DNA from: a virus
IMG/VR virus record: IMGVR_UViG_3300035210_000034
Coordinates: 1-39,076 of that record
DNA length: 39,076 bases
Reading direction: 5' to 3' (one strand)
The position numbers and the translations under genes were made by a program. Below the pieces are notes generated by a model. It did not search any database. It was given only the letters and a program-made list of their open reading frames with translations, and had not been told where the DNA came from. Positions 11,043 through 18,988 of the stretch are shown here, in pieces; positions within the stretch are counted from its first letter, which is position 1, and the number at the start of each line of letters is the position of its first letter.

Positions 11043-11455
11043 ACGCTGTCGGTTCGCCGGTAGCTGAGTGTCACTACCCTTCCGCGGCCCGGAACCAGCC
11101 TCTACGGAAGAACTCGTGTAAAGCCCCTGTACCGTAAGGTCCACGCATCAGCGAGAGTAGCACTCCCCGTCCTCGTGACGGGACCAACCCCGAAAGCCTC
11201 GACATGCCGCAAGCGTGCCGGGGCTTTCGACTGTCTGGGGTTGCGTTTTCCGACGAACGGCACTAGACTTCCTGCAAATGCAATATTCAGCACGAAATCG
11301 TCCAGGAAAACGCGAACGCTCGGAGCGCCCACCGCCCGGCGAGCGCGACGACGACTAGCCTGCTAGGTTTCCCCAAGCCCCTCCGTCGGTGAGACCGGGA
11401 GGGCACGCTATAGGTGTGCCCATGCCCGCGACTCGCAATTCCCGCAAGCCCTGAC
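11043..11455 (+). other. Long structured leader of the head operon
   Basis: About 410 bases without a supported protein gene except a 10-codon frame at its end. It holds several hairpins: GGTAG/CTACC (11059-11078), TTCCG/CGGAA (11080-11094), CGAAAGCC/GGCTTTCG (11191-11198 with 11222-11229, extended by AACCCC/GGGGTT), and CCCTCC/GGAGGG with inner CGGT/ACCG (11379-11403). The last competes with GGGCAC/GTGCCC, which overlaps the start region. An inverted copy of the CCGTTCGTCGG motif is at 11250. This resembles an attenuating leader, but no riboswitch class is recognised. Confidence 0.5.
11422..11454 (+). CDS. Ten-codon leader peptide frame before the homing endonuclease
   Basis: The frame MPATRNSRKP starts at ATG 11422, seven bases after AGGTG, and stops one base before ATG 11456 of the endonuclease. 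The endonuclease start itself has no ribosome binding site, so translation through this short frame and restart is plausible. Confidence 0.3.
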   Translation: MPATRNSRKP

Positions 11456-12424
11456 ATGAAACTCCGGGCAATCAGCGCCAAAAACTTCAAGTACCTTGTT
11501 GGGTTGTACAACCCGACGGTGCTTCGCGTGCTTGATGAGAAGCTGTACGCCGCTTTGCGCGTCCCCCTGTCCCGAGGTCAAGCGACGCACATGCCTATCT
11601 GCATGTTGCATGCGGACGGGTCCCCCGTTGCGTCTTTTGGTGTTCTGTTGAGAGCGGACGGGGCTATCAAGTCCGCCGTTGCCGACTTGCATAAGGCGTG
11701 CGGGTTCCAAGTAAACGGGACGCAGATCGTGGTATCCGCCTATGGGTGGACAGTGGCGGTTCCTTTGAATGCTATCCTGAAAGGCGCCGCGACGGTGGAG
11801 GATAAGCATATAGTCTACAGCCACACCGTAGGTAGCAAAGAGGACGGCGCTAAGACCTACGTCGGCATGACCAAACAAGGATTGCTTAAAAGGTACCAGC
11901 AACACCTGAACAGCGCGTACTCAGGGTCTCCGTACCTATTCCACAAGGCGCTGCTAAAGTACCAAGGCGGGTTCAGCATTCACCAAGTGCTGGCAGCAGG
12001 TTTAACTAAGGACGAAGCAGAAGATTACGAGGAGATGTTCATCGCGGGCCTTTCGTTGCATCCTAAAGGCTTGAATATGGTTCCGGGCGGGAAGTCTGGC
12101 CTGGCGTACTTGCGCTCCATCGGCGCGCTGAACGACGCCAACAAGGATCAGCCAAAGGACAAGGTAATTACAGACTTCTTCTCCCGCTGCGGTCGAGAAG
12201 GCCGGCCAAACCCACTCATCTCTGCACGGTGGAAGGACGACGGTTATGCCGAGTCCATCATCTGCGGCAATCCCCGCAACCTCTCAGTAGAGCAAGTGCA
12301 GCAGGCCAGAACCATGTTGTCGCTCGGCGCATCTGTCGAGGACGTGGTAGCGAGTGTCGGTATCCGAAACATGCGAATCGCTGAATCACTTGCCGCAGGC
12401 AAGACTTATGGCAGGGTCCACTGA
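11456..12424 (+). CDS. GIY-YIG homing endonuclease, free-standing
   Basis: Homing endonucleases cut DNA lacking their gene and promote its spread. The 322-residue protein has an N-terminal region of unknown fold (1-115), a GIY-YIG nuclease core (about 117-212) and a C-terminal helix-turn-helix segment resembling nuclease-associated DNA-binding modules (about 277-320, ending GKTYGRV). In the core GIY is degenerate (VYS, 120-122), YIG is YVG (135-137), the catalytic Arg is Arg146, the Glu is Glu192 or Glu193 and the Asn is Asn207. ATG 11456 is preferred; an in-frame GTG at 11414 would add 14 residues. No intron is visible, so it is free-standing between packaging and capsid genes. Its stop overlaps the capsid gene start. 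Confidence 0.8.
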   Translation: MKLRAISAKNFKYLVGLYNPTVLRVLDEKLYAALRVPLSRGQATHMPICMLHADGSPVASFGVLLRADGAIKSAVADLHKACGFQVNGTQIVVSAYGWTVAVPLNAILKGAATVEDKHIVYSHTVGSKEDGAKTYVGMTKQGLLKRYQQHLNSAYSGSPYLFHKALLKYQGGFSIHQVLAAGLTKDEAEDYEEMFIAGLSLHPKGLNMVPGGKSGLAYLRSIGALNDANKDQPKDKVITDFFSRCGREGRPNPLISARWKDDGYAESIICGNPRNLSVEQVQQARTMLSLGASVEDVVASVGIRNMRIAESLAAGKTYGRVH

Positions 12425-14421
12425 TGAGTCAAATGTTCTTTAAGGTAGGCAAGGTCGCTAACCGTAAGGCCGTCAACGTGGATGAGCCGGTCCCGGTCAT
12501 GCTGACAACCCCCGCTATTGATTCGTATGGGGACTCGGTGAACCCATTGGGCGCTGATGTTGTCACTCGTGCTTTCGACGAGTGCTTCCCACTTTTGATG
12601 AACCACGATAGCCGGGTAAAAAGCATCGTGGGGAAGGTGGGGAATTTGAAGATCACCAAGGACGGTATCGAGGCAATGATTTATATGGCCCCCGCGGGTA
12701 CGTCTGAGGATGTGGACGTGGCGCGGGCGCTGATGGCGGGAGGGTACACCCCTTTCGTGTCCATCGGCTTTTTGGCGGACATGGAAGCCTGCGAGCCGCT
12801 TGATCCTGAAGAACCGTGGGGTGGGTACCGCATCAACAAATGGCAACTGGTGGAAGTCTCCATCACTCCTACGCCAGCCAACCCCGAAGCACGTCTCAAA
12901 GACCTCAACCCTGCGTTCGGTAGGATGCTGTCTGCACTAGCGCACACGTCGAGCGCAGTCATGTGCACCAGAAGCATCCACGACCAGATGATGAGTACCA
13001 AGTTGCAAGCGAGCGACACCCAATCTAAACCAACCCCAAAAGGGAGAACCAATATGTCGCTCGCCGACAAAGTTCAAGCCAAGCAGCAAGAGATCGTCAA
13101 GACCAAAGACCAGATTGCCGCTATCACCAACTCCCTGGATGATACCGGCGCGATGACGGATGAACAGTCTGAGGCGTTGCATGATCTGGCGACCAAGCTC
13201 GACAGCCTGAACGGTCATCTCAAGAACCTCGAACACTTGGAACGCACGTTGGCCGCCACCAGCGGCGGCACCGCCGACCCGGCGCCCGTCCCACGCGTTG
13301 AGGCCCGGTCCCGCACGCCCGGCATGAACAAGGCCGGTATGGCCCTGGCCTGCGTCATCAAGGGCCTGATGACCAACAAGGACCCGCTCTCGCTGGCCCG
13401 CGAGGAGTGCAAAGACATCCCTGAGATGGAGATGCTGGTGCGCGCGGCAACGGCGCCCGCCGTCACCGGGAATCCGACGTGGGCCGGTAATCTGGTCCAG
13501 GAGACGTGGGGTCCGCTCGTGGAGGCCATGTACGCGATGACCGTGTACAACCGCATCCCGGGTATGCGGCTGACGTTTGAGGGCAAGTTCAACCTTCCCG
13601 TGCAAGGCGGTGTCGGCAACTTGGCGGGTGACTTCATCGCCGAAAATGGCGTGATTCCCGTCAAGTCCGGTTCCATCGGTACCGTGAGCCTCCAGCCGCA
13701 TACGTTGGGCGTCATCTCCGCGTTCTCCAAGGAGTTGATGCGCCGGTCTGTCCCGTCGATCCAGGGGATCATTCAGAACCAGATTCTCAAGGACACCGCT
13801 CGCACCATTGACGTGAAGTTCTTGGACGCCATCGCACGCACCGCGGGGACTCGCCCGGCGGGCTTGCAGGACACCACTGAAACCGGCGCTGGGAACATCG
13901 TGGCGCAAGCGAACGTGGCCACTGGCGCGGGCAACAGCACGGTCAAGGAAATCAATGCCAGTACCCGCGCGATGTTGGGCCGGGTGTGGGCTATTGACGC
14001 GGGTGTTGAAGGCGTGTGGGTCATGAACCCCCTTCAGCGCCTTGCGCTAGAAGATAAACAGGACGGCACGACAGGGCAGTTCGTGTTCCGTGATGAAGTC
14101 CAGCGCGGCCGATTCAGGGGGTTTCCGATCCTGGAGAGCACCAACGTCACCAGTGGCGTGACGGCTTTCATCGCGGGTGACTCCATGGCGTTCGCCACTG
14201 AACTGCTGCCGTACTTTGAGCAAAGCGATCAGGCGACCTTGCACTTCGAGGATACGAGCCCGGCCACCATCTCGACCGCAGGTACCCCGCCTGCGCTTGC
14301 GCATCCGGTGATCTCGCTCTTCCAGCAGAACTTGGTCGCGGTAAAGGGTATCTGGACGTTGGACTGGCGTATTCTGCGTCAGGCCGGCGTACAAGTTTTG
14401 ACCGCCACTACCGGCTGGTAA
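12424..14421 (+). CDS. Prohead protease - major capsid protein fusion
   Basis: One 665-residue reading frame joins two head proteins that are usually separate. Residues about 5-175 are an S78-type HK97 prohead protease: His61 in LLMNHD, Ser113 in FVSIGF and Glu144 in LVEVSITPT form the likely catalytic set. Residues about 211-285 are a charged coiled coil like the HK97 delta domain, which is normally removed by the protease. Residues about 300-665 are the HK97-fold capsid protein, with the segments FNLPVQGG, SLQPHTLGVISAFSKEL and FRGFPILES typical of the family. An internal start at 13054 has its own ribosome binding site and would give capsid protein alone. The gene overlaps the endonuclease stop. 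Confidence 0.9.
   Translation: MSQMFFKVGKVANRKAVNVDEPVPVMLTTPAIDSYGDSVNPLGADVVTRAFDECFPLLMNHDSRVKSIVGKVGNLKITKDGIEAMIYMAPAGTSEDVDVARALMAGGYTPFVSIGFLADMEACEPLDPEEPWGGYRINKWQLVEVSITPTPANPEARLKDLNPAFGRMLSALAHTSSAVMCTRSIHDQMMSTKLQASDTQSKPTPKGRTNMSLADKVQAKQQEIVKTKDQIAAITNSLDDTGAMTDEQSEALHDLATKLDSLNGHLKNLEHLERTLAATSGGTADPAPVPRVEARSRTPGMNKAGMALACVIKGLMTNKDPLSLAREECKDIPEMEMLVRAATAPAVTGNPTWAGNLVQETWGPLVEAMYAMTVYNRIPGMRLTFEGKFNLPVQGGVGNLAGDFIAENGVIPVKSGSIGTVSLQPHTLGVISAFSKELMRRSVPSIQGIIQNQILKDTARTIDVKFLDAIARTAGTRPAGLQDTTETGAGNIVAQANVATGAGNSTVKEINASTRAMLGRVWAIDAGVEGVWVMNPLQRLALEDKQDGTTGQFVFRDEVQRGRFRGFPILESTNVTSGVTAFIAGDSMAFATELLPYFEQSDQATLHFEDTSPATISTAGTPPALAHPVISLFQQNLVAVKGIWTLDWRILRQAGVQVLTATTGW
13041..13056 (+). 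promoter_or_regulatory. Internal ribosome binding site and start for the capsid protein
   Basis: AGGGAGAA (13041-13048) lies five bases before an in-frame ATG (13054-13056), exactly at the border between protease and coiled-coil/capsid parts. It is stronger than the site at the start of the whole gene. It probably lets the capsid protein be made in large excess over the protease. Confidence 0.7.
13054..14421 (+). CDS. Major capsid protein from the internal start
   Basis: Starting at ATG 13054 gives a 455-residue HK97-type major capsid precursor with a delta-domain coiled coil (MSLADKVQAKQQEIVKTKDQ at its start). This is the usual length and layout of a separate HK97 capsid gene. It would form the hexamers and pentamers of the head, with the longer fusion built in at low copy number as the protease. 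That the two products coexist is inferred from the ribosome binding site. Confidence 0.65.
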   Translation: MSLADKVQAKQQEIVKTKDQIAAITNSLDDTGAMTDEQSEALHDLATKLDSLNGHLKNLEHLERTLAATSGGTADPAPVPRVEARSRTPGMNKAGMALACVIKGLMTNKDPLSLAREECKDIPEMEMLVRAATAPAVTGNPTWAGNLVQETWGPLVEAMYAMTVYNRIPGMRLTFEGKFNLPVQGGVGNLAGDFIAENGVIPVKSGSIGTVSLQPHTLGVISAFSKELMRRSVPSIQGIIQNQILKDTARTIDVKFLDAIARTAGTRPAGLQDTTETGAGNIVAQANVATGAGNSTVKEINASTRAMLGRVWAIDAGVEGVWVMNPLQRLALEDKQDGTTGQFVFRDEVQRGRFRGFPILESTNVTSGVTAFIAGDSMAFATELLPYFEQSDQATLHFEDTSPATISTAGTPPALAHPVISLFQQNLVAVKGIWTLDWRILRQAGVQVLTATTGW

Positions 14422-14430
14422 TCGCCAATA

Positions 14431-14454
14431 GCAAGGGGCCATGAGGCCCTTTGC
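14431..14454 (+). other. Strong hairpin after the capsid gene
   Basis: GCAAGGGGCC (14431-14440) pairs with GGCCCTTTGC (14445-14454) over 10 bp with one G-U, loop ATGA. Only TCC follows, so it is a weak terminator at best; it may protect the abundant capsid mRNA or limit read-through. Confidence 0.75.
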
Positions 14455-14467
14455 TCCGGAGAACAGT

Positions 14468-14770
14468 ATGGCTAAGAACTGGATGATACGGGCGAGAGAG
14501 CGTGTCGCAGCGATGGACTTCAATGGTGTAAACGTAACGCTGGAGCCAGGGCAACGCGGCCTCATGCCATGTGATGAAGCGTTGCTTGCAGCGCAACACG
14601 ACAGTGTGGAAATGCTATCACCTGATGGCGTTGACGCGCTGTACGCGCATCCTCGACCGGAGAACACTGATGGCGTGCAAACCCAAACCGAAGTCACCGA
14701 CGAAGCCGCCGCCAAAGCGCCCGCCATCCGTGGGCCGCAGTTGAAGCGTCGTCAGCCGACGATGGACTGA
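14468..14770 (+). CDS. Small head-region protein (100 aa)
   Basis: The ATG has the strong ribosome binding site CCGGAGAAC. The N-terminal half has a small beta-rich part (NVTLEPGQRGLMPCDEALL) and the C-terminal half is Pro/Glu/Thr-rich and probably disordered. Small proteins of this type sit between capsid and portal or connector genes and may be head accessory proteins; the function is not known. Confidence 0.65.
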   Translation: MAKNWMIRARERVAAMDFNGVNVTLEPGQRGLMPCDEALLAAQHDSVEMLSPDGVDALYAHPRPENTDGVQTQTEVTDEAAAKAPAIRGPQLKRRQPTMD

Positions 14771-14773
14771 TTG

Positions 14774-16084
14774 ATGTCGCGCCGTAAGCCGCGTGTTGTG
14801 CGTGCATCCGCACCCAGCGTCGACTTCGCGAAGTCGATGACGGTGCAGACGGGCCCGTGGAACTCGTGGCAGATGACTTCTCAACCGAAGCACTGGGAGC
14901 CAGGCTCTTACGGCCCGGTGTACGCGTGCTGGCGAATAATCTCTGACGAAATCTCGCGCATTGCGTTACGGCACGCTGTAACTGCGGCTGATGGCTCTGT
15001 AACGTTTAACACGTCGCAAGCTCCTGCCCGCGTGTTCCGGCGTCCAAATCGTTATCAGACGCAATCGGATTTCCTGTTGTACATCGCGTACTCGTTGCTC
15101 TCTGATGGTAATGCGTACGGACGTATCATCCGGAACGGGCGCTTTGAGATTTCGGAAATCTATCCCGTTAATCCCCGGATGTGCCACCCGCATATCGACA
15201 TGACTACGGGTGATGTGTACTATCAAGTATCAGATAGTAACATGCGCGCACTCGCGCGTGTTGATGATTTCGGGTGGGTGCCAGAGCGGGATATGCTTCA
15301 CGTGCGTCTCTTCACCCCCGTGCATCCGCTAATCGGTGAGACCCCGCTCGTGGCCGCTGCCCTTTCTGTGAATGCAGGAGCGTCAATCAACAGTCAGGTT
15401 GCCGGGTTCTTTAGTAACATGGCACGGCCCTCCGGTATCGTGCGGACACCGAAGACGCTTGAACCCGCGGCGGTAGAACGTATCAAAGAGAGGTTCCGGT
15501 CAGCAACAAGTGATGAGAACATAGGTAAACCAGTCGTGCTCACGGAAGGCATGACGTGGGAAGCTATGACCATGAACGCAGTTGATGCGGAGTTAATCGC
15601 GTCTGCTAAGCTCTCTCAAACACAAGTAGCGCAGATTTATCGTGTCCCCCCATTCATGTTGGGTGACATGGAGGGGTCAAAGTTCTCTACCGTCGAGTCG
15701 ATGACTCGTTGGTTCATTAACTCGTGTTTAGGCTTCTACCTTAACCATATCTCTAACTCGCTGACGCGTTCCTTCGCTCTCCCGATGGGGGAGGAGGTCG
15801 AGTTCGACCAAGAAGGCGCCTCAATGCGGGCGGACTTTAAAGAATTCATGACCGCGTTAGGGGAGGGCACGCGATCCGCGGTACTCTCTCCCAATGAGGC
15901 GCGTGCTAAGTACAGACTGCCGCCCGTTGCGGATGGTGATGTACCGCGTATGCAGCAACAGATGGTGCCGCTATCCTACGGCGCTGCAATGCAGCCTCCG
16001 TCCACCGTTCCAGCGCCCGACCCCACTGCCAAAGCGGTACGAATTGAGTTAATGCGGCGAAGAATGCTCGGGGAGGCCGCGTAA
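14774..16084 (+). CDS. Portal protein, HK97 family
   Basis: The portal forms the ring at the unique head vertex through which DNA enters. The protein (436 residues) shows the HK97 portal features: VYACWRIISDEISRIALR (about 48-65), FLLYIAYSLLSDGNAYGRI (wing/stem region), HVRLFTPVHPLIGETPL, the IYRVPPFMLGD motif (about 290-300) and the FSTVESMTRWFINSCL helix after it. The C-terminus is Pro-rich. ATG 14774 is preferred to the TTG at 14771. Order is capsid then portal, the reverse of HK97. Confidence 0.9.
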   Translation: MSRRKPRVVRASAPSVDFAKSMTVQTGPWNSWQMTSQPKHWEPGSYGPVYACWRIISDEISRIALRHAVTAADGSVTFNTSQAPARVFRRPNRYQTQSDFLLYIAYSLLSDGNAYGRIIRNGRFEISEIYPVNPRMCHPHIDMTTGDVYYQVSDSNMRALARVDDFGWVPERDMLHVRLFTPVHPLIGETPLVAAALSVNAGASINSQVAGFFSNMARPSGIVRTPKTLEPAAVERIKERFRSATSDENIGKPVVLTEGMTWEAMTMNAVDAELIASAKLSQTQVAQIYRVPPFMLGDMEGSKFSTVESMTRWFINSCLGFYLNHISNSLTRSFALPMGEEVEFDQEGASMRADFKEFMTALGEGTRSAVLSPNEARAKYRLPPVADGDVPRMQQQMVPLSYGAAMQPPSTVPAPDPTAKAVRIELMRRRMLGEAA

Positions 16085-18228
16085 TGGATGACTTGAAAGA
16101 CGAAATCCTTGAGGCCGTCGCCTTAGCTATCGCGGGGCTGCGTAAGGAGCACGCCGCAGAGTTGGCCGCGGCGCGCAGCCAGCGGGCTGATGACCTGCTG
16201 ATGACCAGCGCGTTAGTGGTGGAGCTACGCGAAGAACTCGCGGGCTTGCGTGCGCAAAAGGACCAGGCTGAGTGTGAAGTGAAACGTAAGTTTCAGCAAC
16301 TCACTGAAGAAGGCAAGCGTCTCGCTGAAGCTGGAGAGGCAACTATTGAATTGCTGGCAGCGTCTCGTAAAGAGGTCGATGCCGCTGTCGCAGAACTACG
16401 TGAAGAAGTTGCCGCGAAGGCGTTGACCGAAGACCTTACGGCGGCCTGGGACTCGCTCACTGATTACGCACAACATGCTGATGTTAGCAAGGACATCGGT
16501 GCAGTCAATGAACTGGTGCTGGACGTTCGTGCGAATGCCCTAAAGGACTGTGACGCGCTGCGTGAAGAGTTGGGGCAAGTGCGTAGCGCGTGCGTATCGG
16601 TTCAAGAAACCGTGGCCGGGCTTCCTGACGCGGGTGTATTGTTCAACGAGGTACGTGAGCAAGTGGCGTCCCTCCGCAGCGATGCTGAGACCGCGGTTGC
16701 TGACGCACGAAAGCAGACGGAGTTATACCACCGAGCGGCGGTTAAGCACGCGGACGACATCGCGGCGTCCGTCCCGCATTTGGATGTCTACGTGGGCGCT
16801 ATCAAGCCTGAGTTGCAAGCCTTATCGACAGTTTTGCGTGCTGACTTTGACGCGGTGCTAGCCGCTATGCCTGACACAATGACATTGGTCGCTGACGCAG
16901 TGGTGCAAGCACAGGAGTTGCATCGTGTAGTGATGGAACGGGTTGACGATGTATCCGCGTCCGTACCTACGGTTGAGATCGTGAAGACGTGGGTAGAGCC
17001 AGTAGTTGCTCTTGCAGTCGAGCCCCTGACCACTCGTGAGGCACTGGTAGAGGCCCAAGAGACCCTGCGTGCTGCGCACGAACAGATCAAAGAGCAAAGT
17101 ACCGCGTTGGCAGCGGCGTTGAATGATGATTATACCGAGCTACGGGCTGCTATCAATGCACGCGCGGAACAGTTGGAAGAAGTGCGTGCGTCCGTCTCTA
17201 AGCGTGTAGATGAAGAAGAGTTAGCTGAGCGGTTAGCGTCTTGGTCCGCGGAGATGGGTATTCAGATAGACGCGGTTCGTTCAGACCTAACTCCGCTGAT
17301 TGAGTCGATGCCGTCTACTGACCAGATGAAGGAGGTAGTGGCCGATCTATTCCGGTTGGTCGAGGCCCGGGCTACCCCTGAGCAGGTGTCCGCGCTCCGG
17401 GCAGACCTGGAGCCGCTGATCGAGGCCCGGGCTACCCCTGAGCAGGTGTCCGCGCTCCGGGCAGACCTGGAGCCGCTGATCGAGGCCCGGGCTACCCCTG
17501 AGCAGGTGTCCGCGCTCCGGGCAGACCTGGAGCCGCTGATCGAGGCCCGGGCTACCCCTGAGCAGGTGTCCGAACTCCACGTCCATTTGGACCGGCAGAT
17601 TGAAGCGTGTGTCACGCTTGAGCAGGTGGGCGCTCTCCGCGTTGACGTTGAGGCCAAGATCGCGGCTAAGGCCGACCCAGCGCAATACGAAGCCCTCATA
17701 GAGCGTGTTCGTAACGAATTAGTGCAGCGTTACACCGCGGTAGAAGACTGGCTGCGCGGCGGTGCCGGATACCAAGCCTTCTCGCTATGTAAGCACGATG
17801 GCGCGTTATGGCAGTCATTGCGTGCAACGACGGGCACACCAGGGTTGTCTGAGGATTGGGTTCTCTTGGCTGACGGTCTCTCTACCATCACCTTCGAGGC
17901 CAATGGCCCGCAACACGCAAAAATGGTTGCCGCGATGACGAGTGGTCGTGTTGCTGAGCACACGTTCAGGCTTCCTATCCCTAAATTCCGCGGAGTTTAC
18001 GTGGAGGGGGGAGAATACGAGGCATGGGATACCGTCGCCAAAGACAGTCATGTATTCCTCTGCTTACGTGACACACCGACCGGGGCGCCCGGTGAGGTAC
18101 AAGGAGAGTGGCAAGTGTTCAGCGGTCCTCGCGGAAAGCCTGGTAAGCGGGCGGATGATGGTGCGATCAAGACCGCTATCCTCCGTGAACTGGTACCGCA
18201 AATTCAGGCGGCGGTGGACGCGCGATGA
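16084..18228 (+). CDS. Long coiled-coil structural protein with tandem repeats and C-terminal binding-like domains
   Basis: The 714-residue protein overlaps the portal stop by one base. Residues 1-540 are almost entirely charged helix with Ala/Glu/Arg heptads. Residues about 427-497 are a 20-residue unit (EARATPEQVSALRADLEPLI) repeated exactly three times and then partly. The C-terminal 170 residues hold two small domains rich in Trp, Tyr and Gly (AFSLCKHDGALWQSLRATTG and GVYVEGGEYEAWDTVAKDS), the second resembling small carbohydrate-binding modules of phage fibres, and a Lys/Gly stretch GPRGKPGKR. It is likely a fibre or whisker; the position in the head cluster suggests a head fibre. Confidence 0.65.
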   Translation: MDDLKDEILEAVALAIAGLRKEHAAELAAARSQRADDLLMTSALVVELREELAGLRAQKDQAECEVKRKFQQLTEEGKRLAEAGEATIELLAASRKEVDAAVAELREEVAAKALTEDLTAAWDSLTDYAQHADVSKDIGAVNELVLDVRANALKDCDALREELGQVRSACVSVQETVAGLPDAGVLFNEVREQVASLRSDAETAVADARKQTELYHRAAVKHADDIAASVPHLDVYVGAIKPELQALSTVLRADFDAVLAAMPDTMTLVADAVVQAQELHRVVMERVDDVSASVPTVEIVKTWVEPVVALAVEPLTTREALVEAQETLRAAHEQIKEQSTALAAALNDDYTELRAAINARAEQLEEVRASVSKRVDEEELAERLASWSAEMGIQIDAVRSDLTPLIESMPSTDQMKEVVADLFRLVEARATPEQVSALRADLEPLIEARATPEQVSALRADLEPLIEARATPEQVSALRADLEPLIEARATPEQVSELHVHLDRQIEACVTLEQVGALRVDVEAKIAAKADPAQYEALIERVRNELVQRYTAVEDWLRGGAGYQAFSLCKHDGALWQSLRATTGTPGLSEDWVLLADGLSTITFEANGPQHAKMVAAMTSGRVAEHTFRLPIPKFRGVYVEGGEYEAWDTVAKDSHVFLCLRDTPTGAPGEVQGEWQVFSGPRGKPGKRADDGAIKTAILRELVPQIQAAVDAR
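17361..17572 (+). repeat. 60-bp tandem repeat inside the coiled-coil gene
   Basis: Three identical 60-base units (17361-17420, 17421-17480, 17481-17540) and a partial fourth (17541-17572), in frame and coding for 20 residues each. Downstream the pattern continues in degenerate form to about 17690. Identity shows recent expansion. Confidence 0.95.
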
Positions 18229-18545
18229 GTGGCTGGGGTGATCCATGCGGGGCTATCCCAACGAATACTGATGGCGTCTCCATCATCGTCAGTTCGTCCG
18301 AGCCCGAGTCCCCGGTGCTGGATACGCTGTGGTGGGACAAGAACACGAAGATGTGGTTTCAGTGGGACGGCGTTACGTGGCTTCCGCAGAACGTCGTCCC
18401 TGAAGCGCCTTTAAGCGGAGGTCCCTTCGCACGGGAGAATGCGGATTGGTCGCCAATCTTTGCAGGCTTTTTCCGCATAGAAGCCGTAAGCATACTACCG
18501 GCCGTTCAAGTGCCCGGTGTCGTATATTTAACATTGGGTGAATGA
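18225..18545 (+). CDS. Small fibre-associated protein (106 aa)
   Basis: The ATG overlaps the preceding stop. The protein is Trp-rich with LDTLWWDKNTKMWFQWDG (about 32-49), a small beta-sheet motif common in phage fibre-associated proteins, and a C-terminal part with ENADWSPIFAGFFRIEA. It probably decorates or extends the preceding fibre protein. Function inferred from context. Confidence 0.6.
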   Translation: MSGWGDPCGAIPTNTDGVSIIVSSSEPESPVLDTLWWDKNTKMWFQWDGVTWLPQNVVPEAPLSGGPFARENADWSPIFAGFFRIEAVSILPAVQVPGVVYLTLGE

Positions 18546-18546
18546 T

Positions 18547-18987
18547 ATGTCAATGGGTAACACGTTTGAAAACGATGTCCAGAAGTTGTTTTTCAACGGA
18601 ACAGCTATCGCGGGTATCGCTGATAACGCGGCGTCTAGCCCCCTTACTAGCCTATACGTGGCGTTGCATACCGCAGACCCGGGTGAAGCGGGGGACCAGA
18701 CAACCAGTGAGATTGCCTACACTGGCTACGTGCGCGCGGCTGTCGCTCGATCAACTTCGGGTTTTACGGTGACGGCGAACTCAGTGTCACCCGCGGCCAG
18801 CATCACGTTCCCGGCTTGCACTAACGTAGACCCGTTGATTGTGACAACAGCCAAATACTTCAGCTTCGGCACCGCGCCAACGGGCGCGGGAAAGCTGTTG
18901 TACTCCGGTACCATCACACCAAACATCAACGTCTCGACTGGCGTCACGCCGTATTTGACCACAGGCTCAACAGTCACGCAGGACTGA
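18547..18987 (+). CDS. Phage structural protein of the YVALHTADPG type
   Basis: The 146-residue protein (149 from ATG 18538) is beta-rich with LTSLYVALHTADPGEAG near residue 33, YTGYVRAAVARS, FPACTNVDPLIVTTAKYFSFGTA and GKLLYSGTI. I recall this pattern from phage fibre or virion decoration proteins. It lies in the fibre block and is probably a trimeric virion component. The family has no biochemical function that I know. Confidence 0.65.
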   Translation: MSMGNTFENDVQKLFFNGTAIAGIADNAASSPLTSLYVALHTADPGEAGDQTTSEIAYTGYVRAAVARSTSGFTVTANSVSPAASITFPACTNVDPLIVTTAKYFSFGTAPTGAGKLLYSGTITPNINVSTGVTPYLTTGSTVTQD

Positions 18988-18988
18988 T

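Noticed and set aside
11175-11366. Open frame of 63 codons on the + strand in the leader
   Set aside because: It runs through both arms of the CGAAAGCC/GGCTTTCG hairpin, lacks a ribosome binding site and has odd basic composition.
10739-11511. Several open frames on the - strand (70-92 codons)
   Set aside because: They run across the tRNA-like gene, terminators and promoters on the + strand, have no ribosome binding sites or recognisable domains, and every good gene in the window is on the + strand.
12937-13908. Long - strand open frame (323 codons) opposite the capsid gene
   Set aside because: The opposite strand encodes a clear HK97 capsid protein in frame; the - strand frame has compositional bias only, a shadow of the GC-rich codon pattern.
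17361-17572. CRISPR-like array of regular repeats
   Set aside because: The 60-bp units are contiguous with no spacers and code for an in-frame 20-residue protein repeat.
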